Numbered from the stretch's first letter, positions 42,977-53,334 are shown. The stretch is 64,000 bases of DNA from CADEDH01 sp965262175 (GCA_965262175.1 CBDHES010000002.1:2418001-2482000); one strand, 5' to 3'. A program made the numbers and translations. The notes: generated by a model not told the origin, from the letters alone.

Positions 42977-43240
42977 TCAGCTGTCGAGGGCTCGCTGTTG
43001 ACCGTCCCGCTCGATGGCGGTGACGTGCTCCAGACCGGTGAGGACGTCGAGGTCCCGCTCACGGGCATCGACGACGATGACCGTCAGCTCCGGGATCGTG
43101 TCGACCACGGTCACCTCCCCCGCTTCGAGGCGCTGGACCACGTCGGCCGTTGGGCCCTGGCAGGTCACGAGGAGCCGCACCGGCTGGTCATCGGTGGCCC
43201 CGCGGACCGCATCGATGACCTCAGCAGTGATCTCGGTCAT
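42977..43240 (-). CDS. Small stand-alone I9-like (subtilase propeptide/inhibitor-like) protein
   Basis: 87 residues from ATG 43240, with GGGAGGG about eight bases upstream. The fold pattern is two beta-alpha-beta units ending in LTGLEHVTAIERDG, similar to the I9 propeptide signature (V-x-x-V-E-x-D) of subtilisins. The same ending type (GVVAVEDDE) occurs in the N-terminal region of the subtilase encoded just upstream on the same strand. There is no signal peptide. It probably acts as an inhibitor or folding helper of that protease (inference). It is separated from the protease by a strong hairpin, so it may be made at a different level. Confidence 0.65.
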   Translation of the reverse strand: MTEITAEVIDAVRGATDDQPVRLLVTCQGPTADVVQRLEAGEVTVVDTIPELTVIVVDARERDLDVLTGLEHVTAIERDGQQRALDS

Positions 43241-43295
43241 GGTTTGCCCTCCCGTTGCTTGGCGTAACGAATCGTACCAGACAGCTGGCTCGCCA

Positions 43296-43334
43296 CCGGG
43301 GCCGGCTCCGAGCGAGTGTCGGAGCCGGCCCCGG
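43296..43334 (-). terminator. 16-bp perfect hairpin between the subtilase and the I9-like gene
   Basis: Arms 43296-43311 and 43319-43334 with loop GCGAGTG. It begins 20 bases after the subtilase stop and 56 bases before the I9-like start. It may act as a partial terminator or attenuator within the operon; no T-tract follows. Confidence 0.65.
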
Positions 43335-43354
43335 CGTGGCGGGTTCGACGTGGA

Positions 43355-44869
43355 TCAGAGAACGGCCCGCAGCGCGTTGGTCTGGCCGTGGCCGAAGAAC
43401 CAGTCCTTGCCGGGCGTACCGAGGTCGAGCGACGTGCCCCAGAGGTAGGTCCGGATCGTGTCGGCGTGCCAGTGCGGGTAGCGCTGCTTGCAGAGGGCGG
43501 CGACCGCAGCGACGTGGGGGGCCGCCATGCTGGTGCCGGAGAGCTGCCGGAACGTGGCCGGTGGGTACGTCGAGATGACCCCCGACCCCGGCGCGCAGAT
43601 CTCGACCTGCGGGCCGTAGCTCGAGAATGGCGAGCGTCGGCGGTTGCAGTCGATCGAGCTGACGGCCATGTAGGACGGGCAACGGGCCGGGTTGCCGACG
43701 AACGGCGCTCGCGTGCCGCCGGAGTTCCCGGCGGCGGCGACCGGCAAGATGCTGGCCCGCCGCATGGCGAGGCCGGCCGCTTCGAAGGCGCGGCTGTAGT
43801 CCGTCGGATTGTGGGTGGTCGCCCCAGAACCGAGGCTCAGATTCACGATGTGCATGCGGTTCCGGATGCACCACGCCAAGCCGTTGAGGATCCAGCTGGT
43901 CTGCCCCGAACCCCTACCGTTCAACACCTTGACCGCGTAGATCTGGGCCTGGGGGGCGACACCGACGACCCCGCGATCGTTCTGGAGAGCGGCGATCGTC
44001 CCGGCCACGTGGGTGCCGTGGCCATGATCGTCCCACCACCGGGTGACGCCCGGTACGAAGCTCGCCCCGCCCCGGACCTGGAGGTCCCAGTGTCGGGGGG
44101 CGATGCCGGTGTCGACGACGGCCACCCGAACCCCGCGGCCCTGGCTGTAGCGCCACGCCTGGGGGGCCCAGATGATGCGGAGGCCACAGGTGATGTAGTC
44201 GCGGATGGCGGCCGCCCGGGCCGAGCCTCCCGGCACGTTCTCGCCGGCCAGCAGGGCGGCGATCTGCTCATCGGTGACCTCGGCAACCTTGCCGCCGGTC
44301 GTTTCGATGGCACAGGAGATCACGCACCGGACCAGCTTGAACAGCTGGTCTCGGGGAATCGCCGCCAGCTCCGGATCGTCGCTCGGTGCGGTGTCCGAGA
44401 CCACCTGGCCCAGCTCGTCGAAGGCGACATCGTCGACGACGCCGGGGTCGCGTTCAGCGGCCAGCAGCGCTTGCTCGTGGGCATGGGCTTCGATGTCGTC
44501 CAACTCGTCGGCCCCGAGGTCGGTGAGCGCGCCGTCGATCAGGGCGGCGGCGTCGGGGTCGGCCGGTGGCTGATCGTCGAGCCCATCGCTGAAGATGGTG
44601 ACGATCTCATCGTCCTCGACCGCCACCACGCCCGACTGGGCGTCGAGGTCCTGGGCCTGCTTGTCGGTCAGTTGAGCCTGAACGACGCCGAACTCGTCGT
44701 TGCAGAACACGTCGACGTCGTCGGGGATGTGGTCGGTGGCCATCGTCGCGACGCCGTCGACGATGTTGGCGTTCTTCACGACACCGGCGACCTGTTCGTT
44801 CGCCACTTCGGTGGCGGACGTGTCGTCCGCCACGATGATCAACCGCTGTTTGGGGCCTGATGCAGCCAT
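43355..44869 (-). CDS. S8 family serine peptidase (subtilase) without signal peptide
   Basis: 504 residues from ATG 44869 (GGAG about eight bases upstream). Residues 1-95 form an I9-like propeptide (AQLTDKQAQDLDAQSGVVAV), followed by an acidic segment to about 175 and a Cys-containing stretch (LVRCVISCAIETTGG). The protease domain runs from about 240 with Asp253 (VAVVDTGI), His284 (HGHGTHVAG), the oxyanion Asn in AAAGNSGG and Ser447 (GTSMAAPHVA), all present. Neither a signal peptide nor a transmembrane helix is visible, which suggests intracellular or non-classical export. The ending NAL-RAVL is normal. Operon with the I9-like gene. Confidence 0.9.
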   Translation of the reverse strand: MAASGPKQRLIIVADDTSATEVANEQVAGVVKNANIVDGVATMATDHIPDDVDVFCNDEFGVVQAQLTDKQAQDLDAQSGVVAVEDDEIVTIFSDGLDDQPPADPDAAALIDGALTDLGADELDDIEAHAHEQALLAAERDPGVVDDVAFDELGQVVSDTAPSDDPELAAIPRDQLFKLVRCVISCAIETTGGKVAEVTDEQIAALLAGENVPGGSARAAAIRDYITCGLRIIWAPQAWRYSQGRGVRVAVVDTGIAPRHWDLQVRGGASFVPGVTRWWDDHGHGTHVAGTIAALQNDRGVVGVAPQAQIYAVKVLNGRGSGQTSWILNGLAWCIRNRMHIVNLSLGSGATTHNPTDYSRAFEAAGLAMRRASILPVAAAGNSGGTRAPFVGNPARCPSYMAVSSIDCNRRRSPFSSYGPQVEICAPGSGVISTYPPATFRQLSGTSMAAPHVAAVAALCKQRYPHWHADTIRTYLWGTSLDLGTPGKDWFFGHGQTNALRAVL

Positions 44870-44882
44870 CGTGCTTCTCCTG

Positions 44883-44912
44883 CTCTCGCGAGAGGCGAGC
44901 CTGGGGCTCGCC
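44883..44912. promoter_or_regulatory. Two adjacent palindromes upstream of the subtilase gene
   Basis: CTCTCGCGAGAG (44883-44894) is a perfect 12-bp palindrome. It directly abuts GGCGAGCC-TGG-GGCTCGCC (44894-44912), a perfect 8-bp hairpin. Both lie 14-43 bases upstream of the subtilase start, in the divergent region shared with the second Mo-hydroxylase subunit gene. Operator or leader structure. Confidence 0.5.
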
Positions 44913-45031
44913 GACCAATGGGGTTGGAGAGCAGGCTGAACTTCCTGCGTATTGCGCTTCGTTACATCAACGTGACGGCGGCGTCGTTCAGCCGCCCGGA
45001 CCCCGAATGGCCGGGTTCGCCGGGGTGAACG

Positions 45032-45037
45032 TACGCT
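45032..45037 (+). promoter_or_regulatory. -10 box (TACGCT) of leaderless FAD/Fe-S subunit gene
   Basis: TACGCT ends six bases before GTG 45044, with no ribosome-binding sequence. Confidence 0.45.
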
Positions 45038-45043
45038 GCGACG

Positions 45044-46503
<1,460 letters not shown>

Positions 46504-46507
<4 letters not shown>

Positions 46508-47283
46508 CCCGATCGAACGACCCGCTTCGGCTCCTCCATACCTCCGACGTCCACCTCGGCGGCGGGTTCCGGACCCCGACCGTCGGCCACCATCACGGCG
46601 ACTGTCTGTGCCCGCTGGTGATGATCGAGCGGTTGGTGTCCACCGAGGAGGCCGACGCCATGTTGATCGCCGGCGACCTGTTCGACCACCAACGGGTCAG
46701 CGACGACCTGGTGGCCGAGGTCCTCGGTCGCCTGGGTGACCTCGGGGTGCCCTGCGTGGTCATCGCCGGTAACCACGATGTCCACGACGACCGGTCGATC
46801 TACGACCGACCGGCGGCCAGTGAGGCCGGCATCCACTTCCTCGACGATGCCGACGGCTCGACGCTCCACCTGCTCGACGGTGCCCTGACCGTCTGGGGCA
46901 AGGCGATGCCGGTCCACCATCGGGGGTTCCGGCCCTTGCAGGACGTGCCGCCCCGTCCCGAGGCCGATTCGTGGTGGGTCGTGCTGGGCCACGGCCACCT
47001 CGACGACGAGGGCGACGACGACGATCTGCTCGGACGGTCGTCGCCGCTGAGCTCCGCCGAGATCGCCGCCACCGGGGCGGACTACGTGGCCCTCGGCCAT
47101 TGGCACGTCCGTACCGACGCCTCGGCCGGCGCGGTGCCGGCCTGGTATCCGGGGGCGCCCCTCGGTCATGTGGCGTCGGAACGGATGAACGTGATCGACC
47201 TCCACCCCCACCATGGGGTGTCGGTGTCGGCGGTCCCGGTCGCCGCCCCGCCCGAGGGGTGCGCTCCCCGACCGGTCGGCTAG
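46504..47283 (+). CDS. Metallophosphoesterase (SbcD/YfcE-like)
   Basis: 259 residues from ATG 46504, overlapping the previous stop (ATGA). The five calcineurin-like motifs are visible: HTSDVHLGG, LIAGDLFDHQ, VIAGNHDVHDD, LGHGHLDDEGD and ALGHWHVRT, which ligate two metal ions. It is a cytoplasmic phosphoesterase resembling SbcD-type DNA exonuclease heads in the first half, but much shorter and lacking the SbcD capping domain. The link with a Mo-hydroxylase subunit is unexplained; it might act on a cofactor or nucleotide. Confidence 0.88.
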
Positions 47284-47284
47284 C

Positions 47285-47290
47285 TAGCAT
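47285..47290 (+). promoter_or_regulatory. -10 box (TAGCAT) of leaderless HAD gene
   Basis: TAGCAT ends eight bases before GTG 47299 and starts just after the metallophosphoesterase stop. Confidence 0.4.
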
Positions 47291-47298
47291 CGACCGCC

Positions 47299-48096
47299 GT
47301 GGATGCGTGGGCGATCGATCTCGACGGTGTCGTGTGGCGGGGGCCCGACACGGTTCCCGGCTCACCGGAGGCGATCGCCGAGCTGCGGGCGGCCGGCGTC
47401 CCGCTGGCGTTCGTCACGAACTCCTCGGTTCGCACACCGAGCCAGGTCGCCGAGAAGCTGGCGGCCCATGGCATCCCCGACGCCGACGACCTGGTCGTCA
47501 CCTCGGCCATGGCGGCCGCCACCCTCGTCGAGCCCGGTGAACGGGCCCTCGTCGTCGGCTCGGAGGGCCTCCGGTCGGCGATCGCCGATCGGGGGGCCGA
47601 GATGGTCCGGGCCGACGATGATCAGCCGGCCGGACCGTTCGACGTCGTCGTCGCCGGCCTGACCCCGACCTTCGACTACGGCCAGCTCGGGGCGGCGATG
47701 GTCGCCATCAGGGGCGGGGCCCGGTTCGTGGCGTCCAACGACGACGCCACCTTCCCCCACGGCGACACGTTCCTGCCCGGGGCCGGAACGATCATCGCCG
47801 CCATCGCCGTGGCCGGCGGGGTCGAGCCGATCATCGCCGGGAAGCCGCACCCACCGATCGCCGCGCTGGCCCGCCGCCGGCTCGGTCCCACCGGGATCAT
47901 GGTCGGCGACCGGCCCGAGACCGACGGCCTCTTCGCCCAGCGGATGGGGTACGACTTCGGCCTCGTGCTCTCCGGGGTCACCTCGGCCGCTGATCTCCCC
48001 GTCGAGCCGACCCCCGTCCGGGTGGCCGACGACCTGGCCGCCATGCTCGCCGAAGGCGAGCCGCTGGCCGGAGGCGAGCCGCTGGCCGGAGGCTGA
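47299..48096 (+). CDS. HAD-IIA family hydrolase (phosphatase)
   Basis: 265 residues from GTG 47299. HAD motifs: motif I AIDLDGVVWRG (DxDG), motif II FVTNSS, motif III Lys in IAGKPHPP, and motif IV MVGDRPETDGLFA. The C2A cap between motifs II and III classes it with NagD/phosphoglycolate and 4-nitrophenyl phosphatases. The C-terminus is a duplicated EPLAGG sequence produced by an 18-bp tandem repeat directly before the stop. Probable housekeeping phosphatase. Confidence 0.9.
   Translation: MDAWAIDLDGVVWRGPDTVPGSPEAIAELRAAGVPLAFVTNSSVRTPSQVAEKLAAHGIPDADDLVVTSAMAAATLVEPGERALVVGSEGLRSAIADRGAEMVRADDDQPAGPFDVVVAGLTPTFDYGQLGAAMVAIRGGARFVASNDDATFPHGDTFLPGAGTIIAAIAVAGGVEPIIAGKPHPPIAALARRRLGPTGIMVGDRPETDGLFAQRMGYDFGLVLSGVTSAADLPVEPTPVRVADDLAAMLAEGEPLAGGEPLAGG
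48058..48093 (+). repeat. 18-bp perfect tandem duplication at the end of the HAD gene
   Basis: Two identical units (48058-48075 and 48076-48093) of GAGCCGCTGGCCGGAGGC, each encoding EPLAGG in frame, immediately followed by the TGA stop. It lengthens the protein by six residues. Confidence 0.95.
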
Positions 48097-48148
48097 CGAC
48101 GACCGACCGCCTTGTGACACCGGGCGCCGTCCGGCGCGAGACTTCGTC

Positions 48149-49282
48149 ATGGCACCGAACTCGTCCGGGCCGGTGGCGACCGACGATCACACGCCGGTCT
48201 ACGACGCCGACGCCCACATCTGCGAACCGCCGTCGGTCTGGACCGACTACTGCGACCCGGCCTACCGGGACCTCATCCTCCGGGCCGGGCCCGATCCCGA
48301 CGGGCGGGACGCCGTCATCGTCGAGGGGGAGCCGACCGGCATGAGCGCCGCGCCGGCCTGCATCCCCGGCGCCTACGGCACCGACGTCAGCTGGGACGAC
48401 ATCGTCCCCGGCAGCTATGACCCCGCTCAACGCCTCCAGGTGATGGACGCCGAGGGTCTCGACGCCGCCCTCATGTTCCCGTCGCTCGACCTGCTGGCCG
48501 GCGACATCGACCGACCCGACGTGGCGGCGGCCAACGCTCGGGCCTACAACCGGTGGATGGCCGACTTCGTGGCCACCGATCCCCGCCGGTTGTTCGGGAT
48601 GGGGGTCTGTCCGCTCCAGTCGGTCGACGCCGCGGTCGACGAGATCGCCTTCATGGCGGCGAACGGCCTGACCGGCTTGACCTTCCGGCCCGAGCGGTAT
48701 CGGGGCCTCGAGCTCTACAGCCCCGAGATGGACCGGGTCTGGTCGGCGGCCGAGGACCACGACCTGACCGTGGCGATCCACGGCAGCTTCGGGTCCCGCA
48801 TGACGAGCTTCGCCCGGAGCCGCTACACCAACCAGTTCTACGTCCACATGGTGTGCCACCCCTTCGAGCAGATGGCGTCGGTCATGGAGGTGGTGGCCTC
48901 CGGCATCCTCGACGACCATCCCCGCCTCCGGGTCGGGTTCTTCGAGAGCGGTCTCGGGTGGCTGCCGTACTGGCTCGACCGGCTCGACGAGCACAAGGAG
49001 ACGATGGGCCACCTCGTGCCCCGGCTCAAACGGGACCCGACCGAGATCTTCGGCGACCAGTGCTTCATCACGATGGAGGCCGGCGAGGGCGAGGCGTACG
49101 CCCTCGTCGCCGACGCCGGCCTGGCCCACACCATCGTCTGGGGATCGGACTACCCCCACTACGACTGCACCTACCCGGGGGCGTTGGCCGAGCTGCAGGG
49201 GACCTTCGCCGAGATCGGCCGCTCCGACGACATCGATCAGGTCCTCTACACCAACCCCCGGCGGTTCATGGGTCTCGGCTAG
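48149..49282 (+). CDS. Amidohydrolase (ACMSD-like, amidohydrolase-2 family)
   Basis: 377 residues from ATG 48149. Features: YDADAHICEPPSVW at the first metal strand (family variant of HxH), GLTFRPERYRG, VAIHGSFGSRMTS with metal-ligand His, HMVCHPFEQM with a second His, GFFESGLGWLPYWLDRLDEH, and HTIVWGSDYPHYDC carrying the final Asp. Such proteins act as decarboxylases or hydrolases in aromatic or cyclic compound breakdown. The substrate is unknown. It is monocistronic or followed by the CMD gene 51 bases on. Confidence 0.88.
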   Translation: MAPNSSGPVATDDHTPVYDADAHICEPPSVWTDYCDPAYRDLILRAGPDPDGRDAVIVEGEPTGMSAAPACIPGAYGTDVSWDDIVPGSYDPAQRLQVMDAEGLDAALMFPSLDLLAGDIDRPDVAAANARAYNRWMADFVATDPRRLFGMGVCPLQSVDAAVDEIAFMAANGLTGLTFRPERYRGLELYSPEMDRVWSAAEDHDLTVAIHGSFGSRMTSFARSRYTNQFYVHMVCHPFEQMASVMEVVASGILDDHPRLRVGFFESGLGWLPYWLDRLDEHKETMGHLVPRLKRDPTEIFGDQCFITMEAGEGEAYALVADAGLAHTIVWGSDYPHYDCTYPGALAELQGTFAEIGRSDDIDQVLYTNPRRFMGLG

Positions 49283-49320
49283 TGGGTCGAGCTGGCTCGA
49301 CTTGGCCGATCGGTGGTCGG

Positions 49321-49326
49321 TACCGT
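49321..49326 (+). promoter_or_regulatory. -10 box (TACCGT) of the leaderless CMD gene
   Basis: TACCGT is exactly seven bases upstream of ATG 49334, which decides this start over an in-frame GTG at 49313. Confidence 0.5.
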
Positions 49327-49333
49327 GCGGCCC

Positions 49334-49918
49334 ATGACCCGGCTCCCGTTCATCTCCAACGACGGCAACCTCGACCCTGACCAGCAGGCGGTGTGGGACG
49401 GGGTGACCAACGGCCGGCGGGGTCCGGCCAGCCGGATGGTCGGCGACCACGGTGGCCTGATCGGCCCGTTCAACGCCCCGCTCCACGCGCCGGTGTCGGG
49501 GCGGCGGATCGTCGACCTGGGTGAGGCGCTCCGGTTCGACACCGAGATCGACAACCGGCTCCTCGAACTGGCCGTGTGCATGGTCGGTGCCCACTGGCGG
49601 TCGAACTTCGAGTGGTACGCCCACAGTCAGCTGGCCATCGCCGCCGGCATCAGCCCCGAGGCCGTGGCGGCGATCGAGCGGGGCGAGGAACCGGCGCTCG
49701 ACCGCCAGGACGAGCAGGCCGTCCACGCCTTCACCCGAGGCATGCTCGACGACGGGCGGGTCACCGACGAGGTCTACGCCGCCGCCCAGGAGGTGGTGGG
49801 CGACCGGGGGATGGTCGAGCTGGTCCAGCTGATCGGCTACTACTGCCTCATCTCGCTGACCCTCAACGCCTTCCAGATCGAGCTGCCGCCGGGCAACGAG
49901 CCGGTCTGGCCGTACTGA
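49334..49918 (+). CDS. Carboxymuconolactone-decarboxylase (CMD/AhpD-like) family protein
   Basis: 194 residues from ATG 49334. It has the alpha-helical CMD fold pattern: LIGPFNAPLHAPVSGRRIVD, LLELAVCMVGAHWRSNFEWY, HSQLAIAAGISPEAVAAI and ELVQLIGYYCLISLTLNAFQ. The redox-active CxxC of AhpD is absent (VCMVGAH at the site), so a peroxidase-reductase function is unlikely. It may be a decarboxylase-like or non-catalytic member. The next gene starts 8 bases after the stop, so the two are probably co-transcribed. Confidence 0.82.
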   Translation: MTRLPFISNDGNLDPDQQAVWDGVTNGRRGPASRMVGDHGGLIGPFNAPLHAPVSGRRIVDLGEALRFDTEIDNRLLELAVCMVGAHWRSNFEWYAHSQLAIAAGISPEAVAAIERGEEPALDRQDEQAVHAFTRGMLDDGRVTDEVYAAAQEVVGDRGMVELVQLIGYYCLISLTLNAFQIELPPGNEPVWPY

Positions 49919-49926
49919 GTGCCGGC

Positions 49927-52900
49927 ATGGTGAGCAAACTGGTGGTCGCCAACCGCGGCGAGATCGCCATCCGGGTGCTCCGGGCGGCAGCCGGCATCGG
50001 GATCCCAACCGTGGCGGTCCACGCCGCCGACGACGGTGACGGCGCCCACGTCGCCCACGGCGATGAGGTGGTCGCCCTCGATCGTCACGGCGTCGCCGCC
50101 TACCTCGACGTCGCCGGGATCGTCGGCGCGGCGGTCGGGGCGGGGGCCGATGCCCTCCATCCCGGCTACGGCTTCCTGGCCGAGAGCGCCGAGCTGGCTC
50201 GAGCCTGCGACCAGGCCGGGATCACCTTCGTCGGCCCCGACCCCGAGACCCTCGCCCTGTTCGGCGACAAGGTGGCCGCCCGTCGCCTGGCGCTCGAGGT
50301 CGGCGTGCCGGTCGTGGCCGGCAGCGACGGGCCGGCCACCGAGGACGAGGCCCGGGCGCTGCTCACCGAGCATGGGTCGGTGATGGTGAAGGCCGTCGCC
50401 GGGGGCGGTGGCCGGGGCATGCGAGCGGTGACCGATCCCGGAGACCTGGCCGGCGCCTGGGCCCGCTGCCGGTCTGAGGCCACCGCAGCGTTCGGCTCCG
50501 GGGAGCTCTACGTCGAACAGCTGGTGTCGCCGGTCCGTCACATCGAGGTGCAGGTCATCGGGGACGGAACCGAGGTCGTCGCCCTCGGCGACCGGGACTG
50601 CAGCCTCCAACGGCGGCGCCAGAAGGTCGTCGAGATCGCTCCCGCCCCCCACCTCGGCCCCGCCGTCCGGGACCGGCTGGCCGCCGCCGCCCTCGCCCTG
50701 ACCGGCCGGGCCGGGCTCCGGGGGGTGGCGACCGTCGAGTTCCTCGTCGACGCCGCACCGGCCACCCCCGACGACGCCCGGTTCTGGTTCATCGAGACCA
50801 ACCCCCGGATCCAGGTCGAGCACACCGTGACCGAGGAGGTCACCGGCGTCGATCTCGTCGAAGCCCAGCTCGCCGTCGCCGCCGGGTCGACGCTGGCCCA
50901 GCTCGGCCTCTCGACTCCGCCCCCGGTCCGGGGCTGGGCGATCCAGGTCCGGATCAACGGCGAGGAGCTGACCGCCGATGGCGTGGCCCGGCCGGCCGTG
51001 GGGACGGTCGAGTCGGTCCAGTTCCCGACCGGTCCCGGTATCCGGGTCGACGCCGCCGTCCATCCCGGCCTGGTGATCCCGGGCACCTACGACCCCCTCG
51101 TGGCCAAGTTGATCGTCAGCCGGTCGACCGGCACGCTCCAAGAGGTCAGGGCCCGGCTCCACCGGGCGCTGTGCGAGACCACGATCGGCGGCATCGCCAC
51201 CAACCTCGACCTCGTCCGCAACCTGACCGCCGACGATCGTCACCTCGTCCCACCCGAGCTGAGCACCACCAGCCTGGAGTCGGCCCTCGCCGGGTTGGTC
51301 ACCCCGGGCGATCACCGGCTCCGCTTCGCCTCGCCGAGCTCCGATCGGCCGGACGGGCTGGGCGCCGAACGGGCCCCGGCCGCCGACGCCGGTGATCGCA
51401 CACCGCTTGATGACGGGCAGGTCGCGGTCCGGATGCCGCTCCAGGGGACGGTCGTCTCGGTCGAGGTGACCCCGGGGCAGGCCATCCGATCGGGGCAGCT
51501 GGTGGCGGTCGTCGAGGCGATGAAGATGGAGCACGAGATCGTCGCCCCCATCGGCGGGACGGTGATCCGGATCGCCGCCGCCATCGGCGACACCCTGGCC
51601 GTCGATGCGCCGGTGGCGGTCATGGCCGAGGGCGACGTCGGCGACGCCGAGGGCGACGACGACGAAGCGATCGACCTCGACGAGATCCGGCCGAGCCTGG
51701 CCGAGCTGCTGGCGTTCCGGGCCCGGATGATGGACGAGGCCCGGCCGGCCGCCGTCGAGCGTCGCCATGCCGCCGGCCAGCGGACGGCCAGGGAGAACCT
51801 GGCCGACCTGGTCGACGACGGCACCTTCGTCGAGTACGGGCCGATGGCCCTCGCCGCCCAGCGCCGCCGCCGGAGCTGGGACGACCTGGTCGATCGCAGC
51901 CCGGCCGACGGGTTGATCACCGGGGTGGGGTCGGTCAACGGCGATCGGTTCGGCGATCCGGCCAACCGGTGCGCGGTGATGATCTACGACTACACCGTCT
52001 TCGCCGGTACCCAGGGCATCCGGAACCACGCCAAGACCGACCGCATCATCGACGTGGCCGCCGAGGGGCGGATGCCCCTCATCCTCTTCGCCGAGGGCGG
52101 TGGGGGCCGGCCCGGCGACACCGATGGCGGGGATTTCGGGAGCCGGACGTTCTCCCGGTTCGCCACGCTGAGCGGCCTGGTGCCGATGGTCGGCGTGGTC
52201 TCCGGCTACTGCTTCGCCGGCAACGCCTCCCTCCTCGGTTGCTGCGACGTGATCATCGCCACCGCCGACGCCAACATCGGGATGGGGGGTCCGGCCATGA
52301 TCGAGGGCGGTGGCCTCGGCGTGTACCAGCCGACCGAGATCGGCCCGGTCGACGTCCAGCGCTCGAACGGGGTGATCGACGTCGTCGTCGCCGACGAGGC
52401 CGAGGCGACGGCCACCGCCAAGCGCTACCTGTCGTACTTCCAGGGTTCGACCGACGACTGGGAGGCCGCCGATCAGCGCCTGCTCCGTCGAGCGATCCCC
52501 GAGAACCGCCTCCGGACCTACGAGATCCGCTCGGTGATCGACACCCTGGCCGACACCGGATCGGTCCTCGAGCTGCGGCCCGACTTCGGGCACACGATGG
52601 TGACGGCCCTGGTTCGGATCGAGGGTCGTCCGATGGGGTTGGTGGCCAACGACCCCCACCACCTGGGCGGGGCCATCGACTCCGACGGGGCCGACAAGGC
52701 GGCCCGCTTCCTCCAGGTGTGTGACGCCTTCGACCTGCCGGTCCTGTTCCTCTGCGACACCCCGGGGATCATGGTCGGTCCCGACGTCGAGCGGACGGCG
52801 CTTGTCCGCCACGCCAACCGGATGTTCCTCATCGGAGCCAACCTCGAGGTCCCGACCTTCACCGTCGTGGTCCGCAAGTCGTACGGGCTGGGCGGGATCG

Positions 52901-53232
52901 CCATGGCCGGCGGCTCCTACAAGGTGCCGATGTGCACCGTCGCCTGGCCGACCGCCGAGTTCGGACCGATGGGGCTGGAGGGGTCGGTCAAGCTGGGATT
53001 CCGGGCCGAGCTGGCCGCCATCGACGACCCCGACGAGCGCCAGGCCCGCTACGACGAGTTGGTCGCCAAGGAGTACGCCCGAGGCAAGGGCCTGAACCAG
53101 GCCACCGGCTTCGCCTTCGACGACACGATCGATCCCGCCGACACCCGGTTCTGGCTCACGAACCTCCTGGCTGCGATGCGGCCCCCGCCGCCCCGGGCCC
53201 ACAAGAAGCGCCCGGCCATCGACGGCTGGTAA
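49927..53232 (+). CDS. Single-chain biotin-dependent acyl-CoA carboxylase (BC-BCCP-CT)
   Basis: 1101 residues from ATG 49927. Biotin carboxylase spans residues 1-450 (LVVANRGEIAIRVLRAAAG, KAVAGGGGRGMRAV, RDCSLQRRRQKVVEIAPAPH, IETNPRIQVEHTVTEEVTG). BCCP is at about 495-570, with biotinyl Lys in VVEAMKMEHEIVAP. Carboxyltransferase occupies about 600-1090 (VFAGTQGIRNHAKTDRI, then FDLPVLFLCDTPGIMVGPD). It carboxylates acyl-CoA (acetyl-, propionyl- or long-chain), feeding fatty-acid or methylmalonyl pathways. The fused three-domain form occurs in Actinobacteria, for example mycobacterial long-chain acyl-CoA carboxylases. Confidence 0.93.
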   Translation: MVSKLVVANRGEIAIRVLRAAAGIGIPTVAVHAADDGDGAHVAHGDEVVALDRHGVAAYLDVAGIVGAAVGAGADALHPGYGFLAESAELARACDQAGITFVGPDPETLALFGDKVAARRLALEVGVPVVAGSDGPATEDEARALLTEHGSVMVKAVAGGGGRGMRAVTDPGDLAGAWARCRSEATAAFGSGELYVEQLVSPVRHIEVQVIGDGTEVVALGDRDCSLQRRRQKVVEIAPAPHLGPAVRDRLAAAALALTGRAGLRGVATVEFLVDAAPATPDDARFWFIETNPRIQVEHTVTEEVTGVDLVEAQLAVAAGSTLAQLGLSTPPPVRGWAIQVRINGEELTADGVARPAVGTVESVQFPTGPGIRVDAAVHPGLVIPGTYDPLVAKLIVSRSTGTLQEVRARLHRALCETTIGGIATNLDLVRNLTADDRHLVPPELSTTSLESALAGLVTPGDHRLRFASPSSDRPDGLGAERAPAADAGDRTPLDDGQVAVRMPLQGTVVSVEVTPGQAIRSGQLVAVVEAMKMEHEIVAPIGGTVIRIAAAIGDTLAVDAPVAVMAEGDVGDAEGDDDEAIDLDEIRPSLAELLAFRARMMDEARPAAVERRHAAGQRTARENLADLVDDGTFVEYGPMALAAQRRRRSWDDLVDRSPADGLITGVGSVNGDRFGDPANRCAVMIYDYTVFAGTQGIRNHAKTDRIIDVAAEGRMPLILFAEGGGGRPGDTDGGDFGSRTFSRFATLSGLVPMVGVVSGYCFAGNASLLGCCDVIIATADANIGMGGPAMIEGGGLGVYQPTEIGPVDVQRSNGVIDVVVADEAEATATAKRYLSYFQGSTDDWEAADQRLLRRAIPENRLRTYEIRSVIDTLADTGSVLELRPDFGHTMVTALVRIEGRPMGLVANDPHHLGGAIDSDGADKAARFLQVCDAFDLPVLFLCDTPGIMVGPDVERTALVRHANRMFLIGANLEVPTFTVVVRKSYGLGGIAMAGGSYKVPMCTVAWPTAEFGPMGLEGSVKLGFRAELAAIDDPDERQARYDELVAKEYARGKGLNQATGFAFDDTIDPADTRFWLTNLLAAMRPPPPRAHKKRPAIDGW

Positions 53233-53236
53233 CCGA

Positions 53237-53282
53237 CGCTCGACGGTCCGGGGCCCGATCGGGCGGCCGTTCCGGTCGAGCG
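53237..53282 (+). terminator. Nested inverted repeats after the carboxylase gene
   Basis: CGCTCGAC (53237-53244) pairs with GTCGAGCG (53275-53282), enclosing the palindrome GCCCGATCGGGC (53253-53264). It lies directly after the stop codon, in a 108-base gap before the M16 peptidase. Probable terminator without a T-tract. Confidence 0.45.
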
Positions 53283-53328
53283 CACAGCCGAGTGGGGGAG
53301 CCGACGGGGCGGTGTCGGGGGGCACTGG

Positions 53329-53334
53329 TAGGTT
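53329..53334 (+). promoter_or_regulatory. -10 box (TAGGTT) of leaderless M16 peptidase gene
   Basis: TAGGTT ends six bases before GTG 53341; no ribosome-binding sequence is present. Confidence 0.45.
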
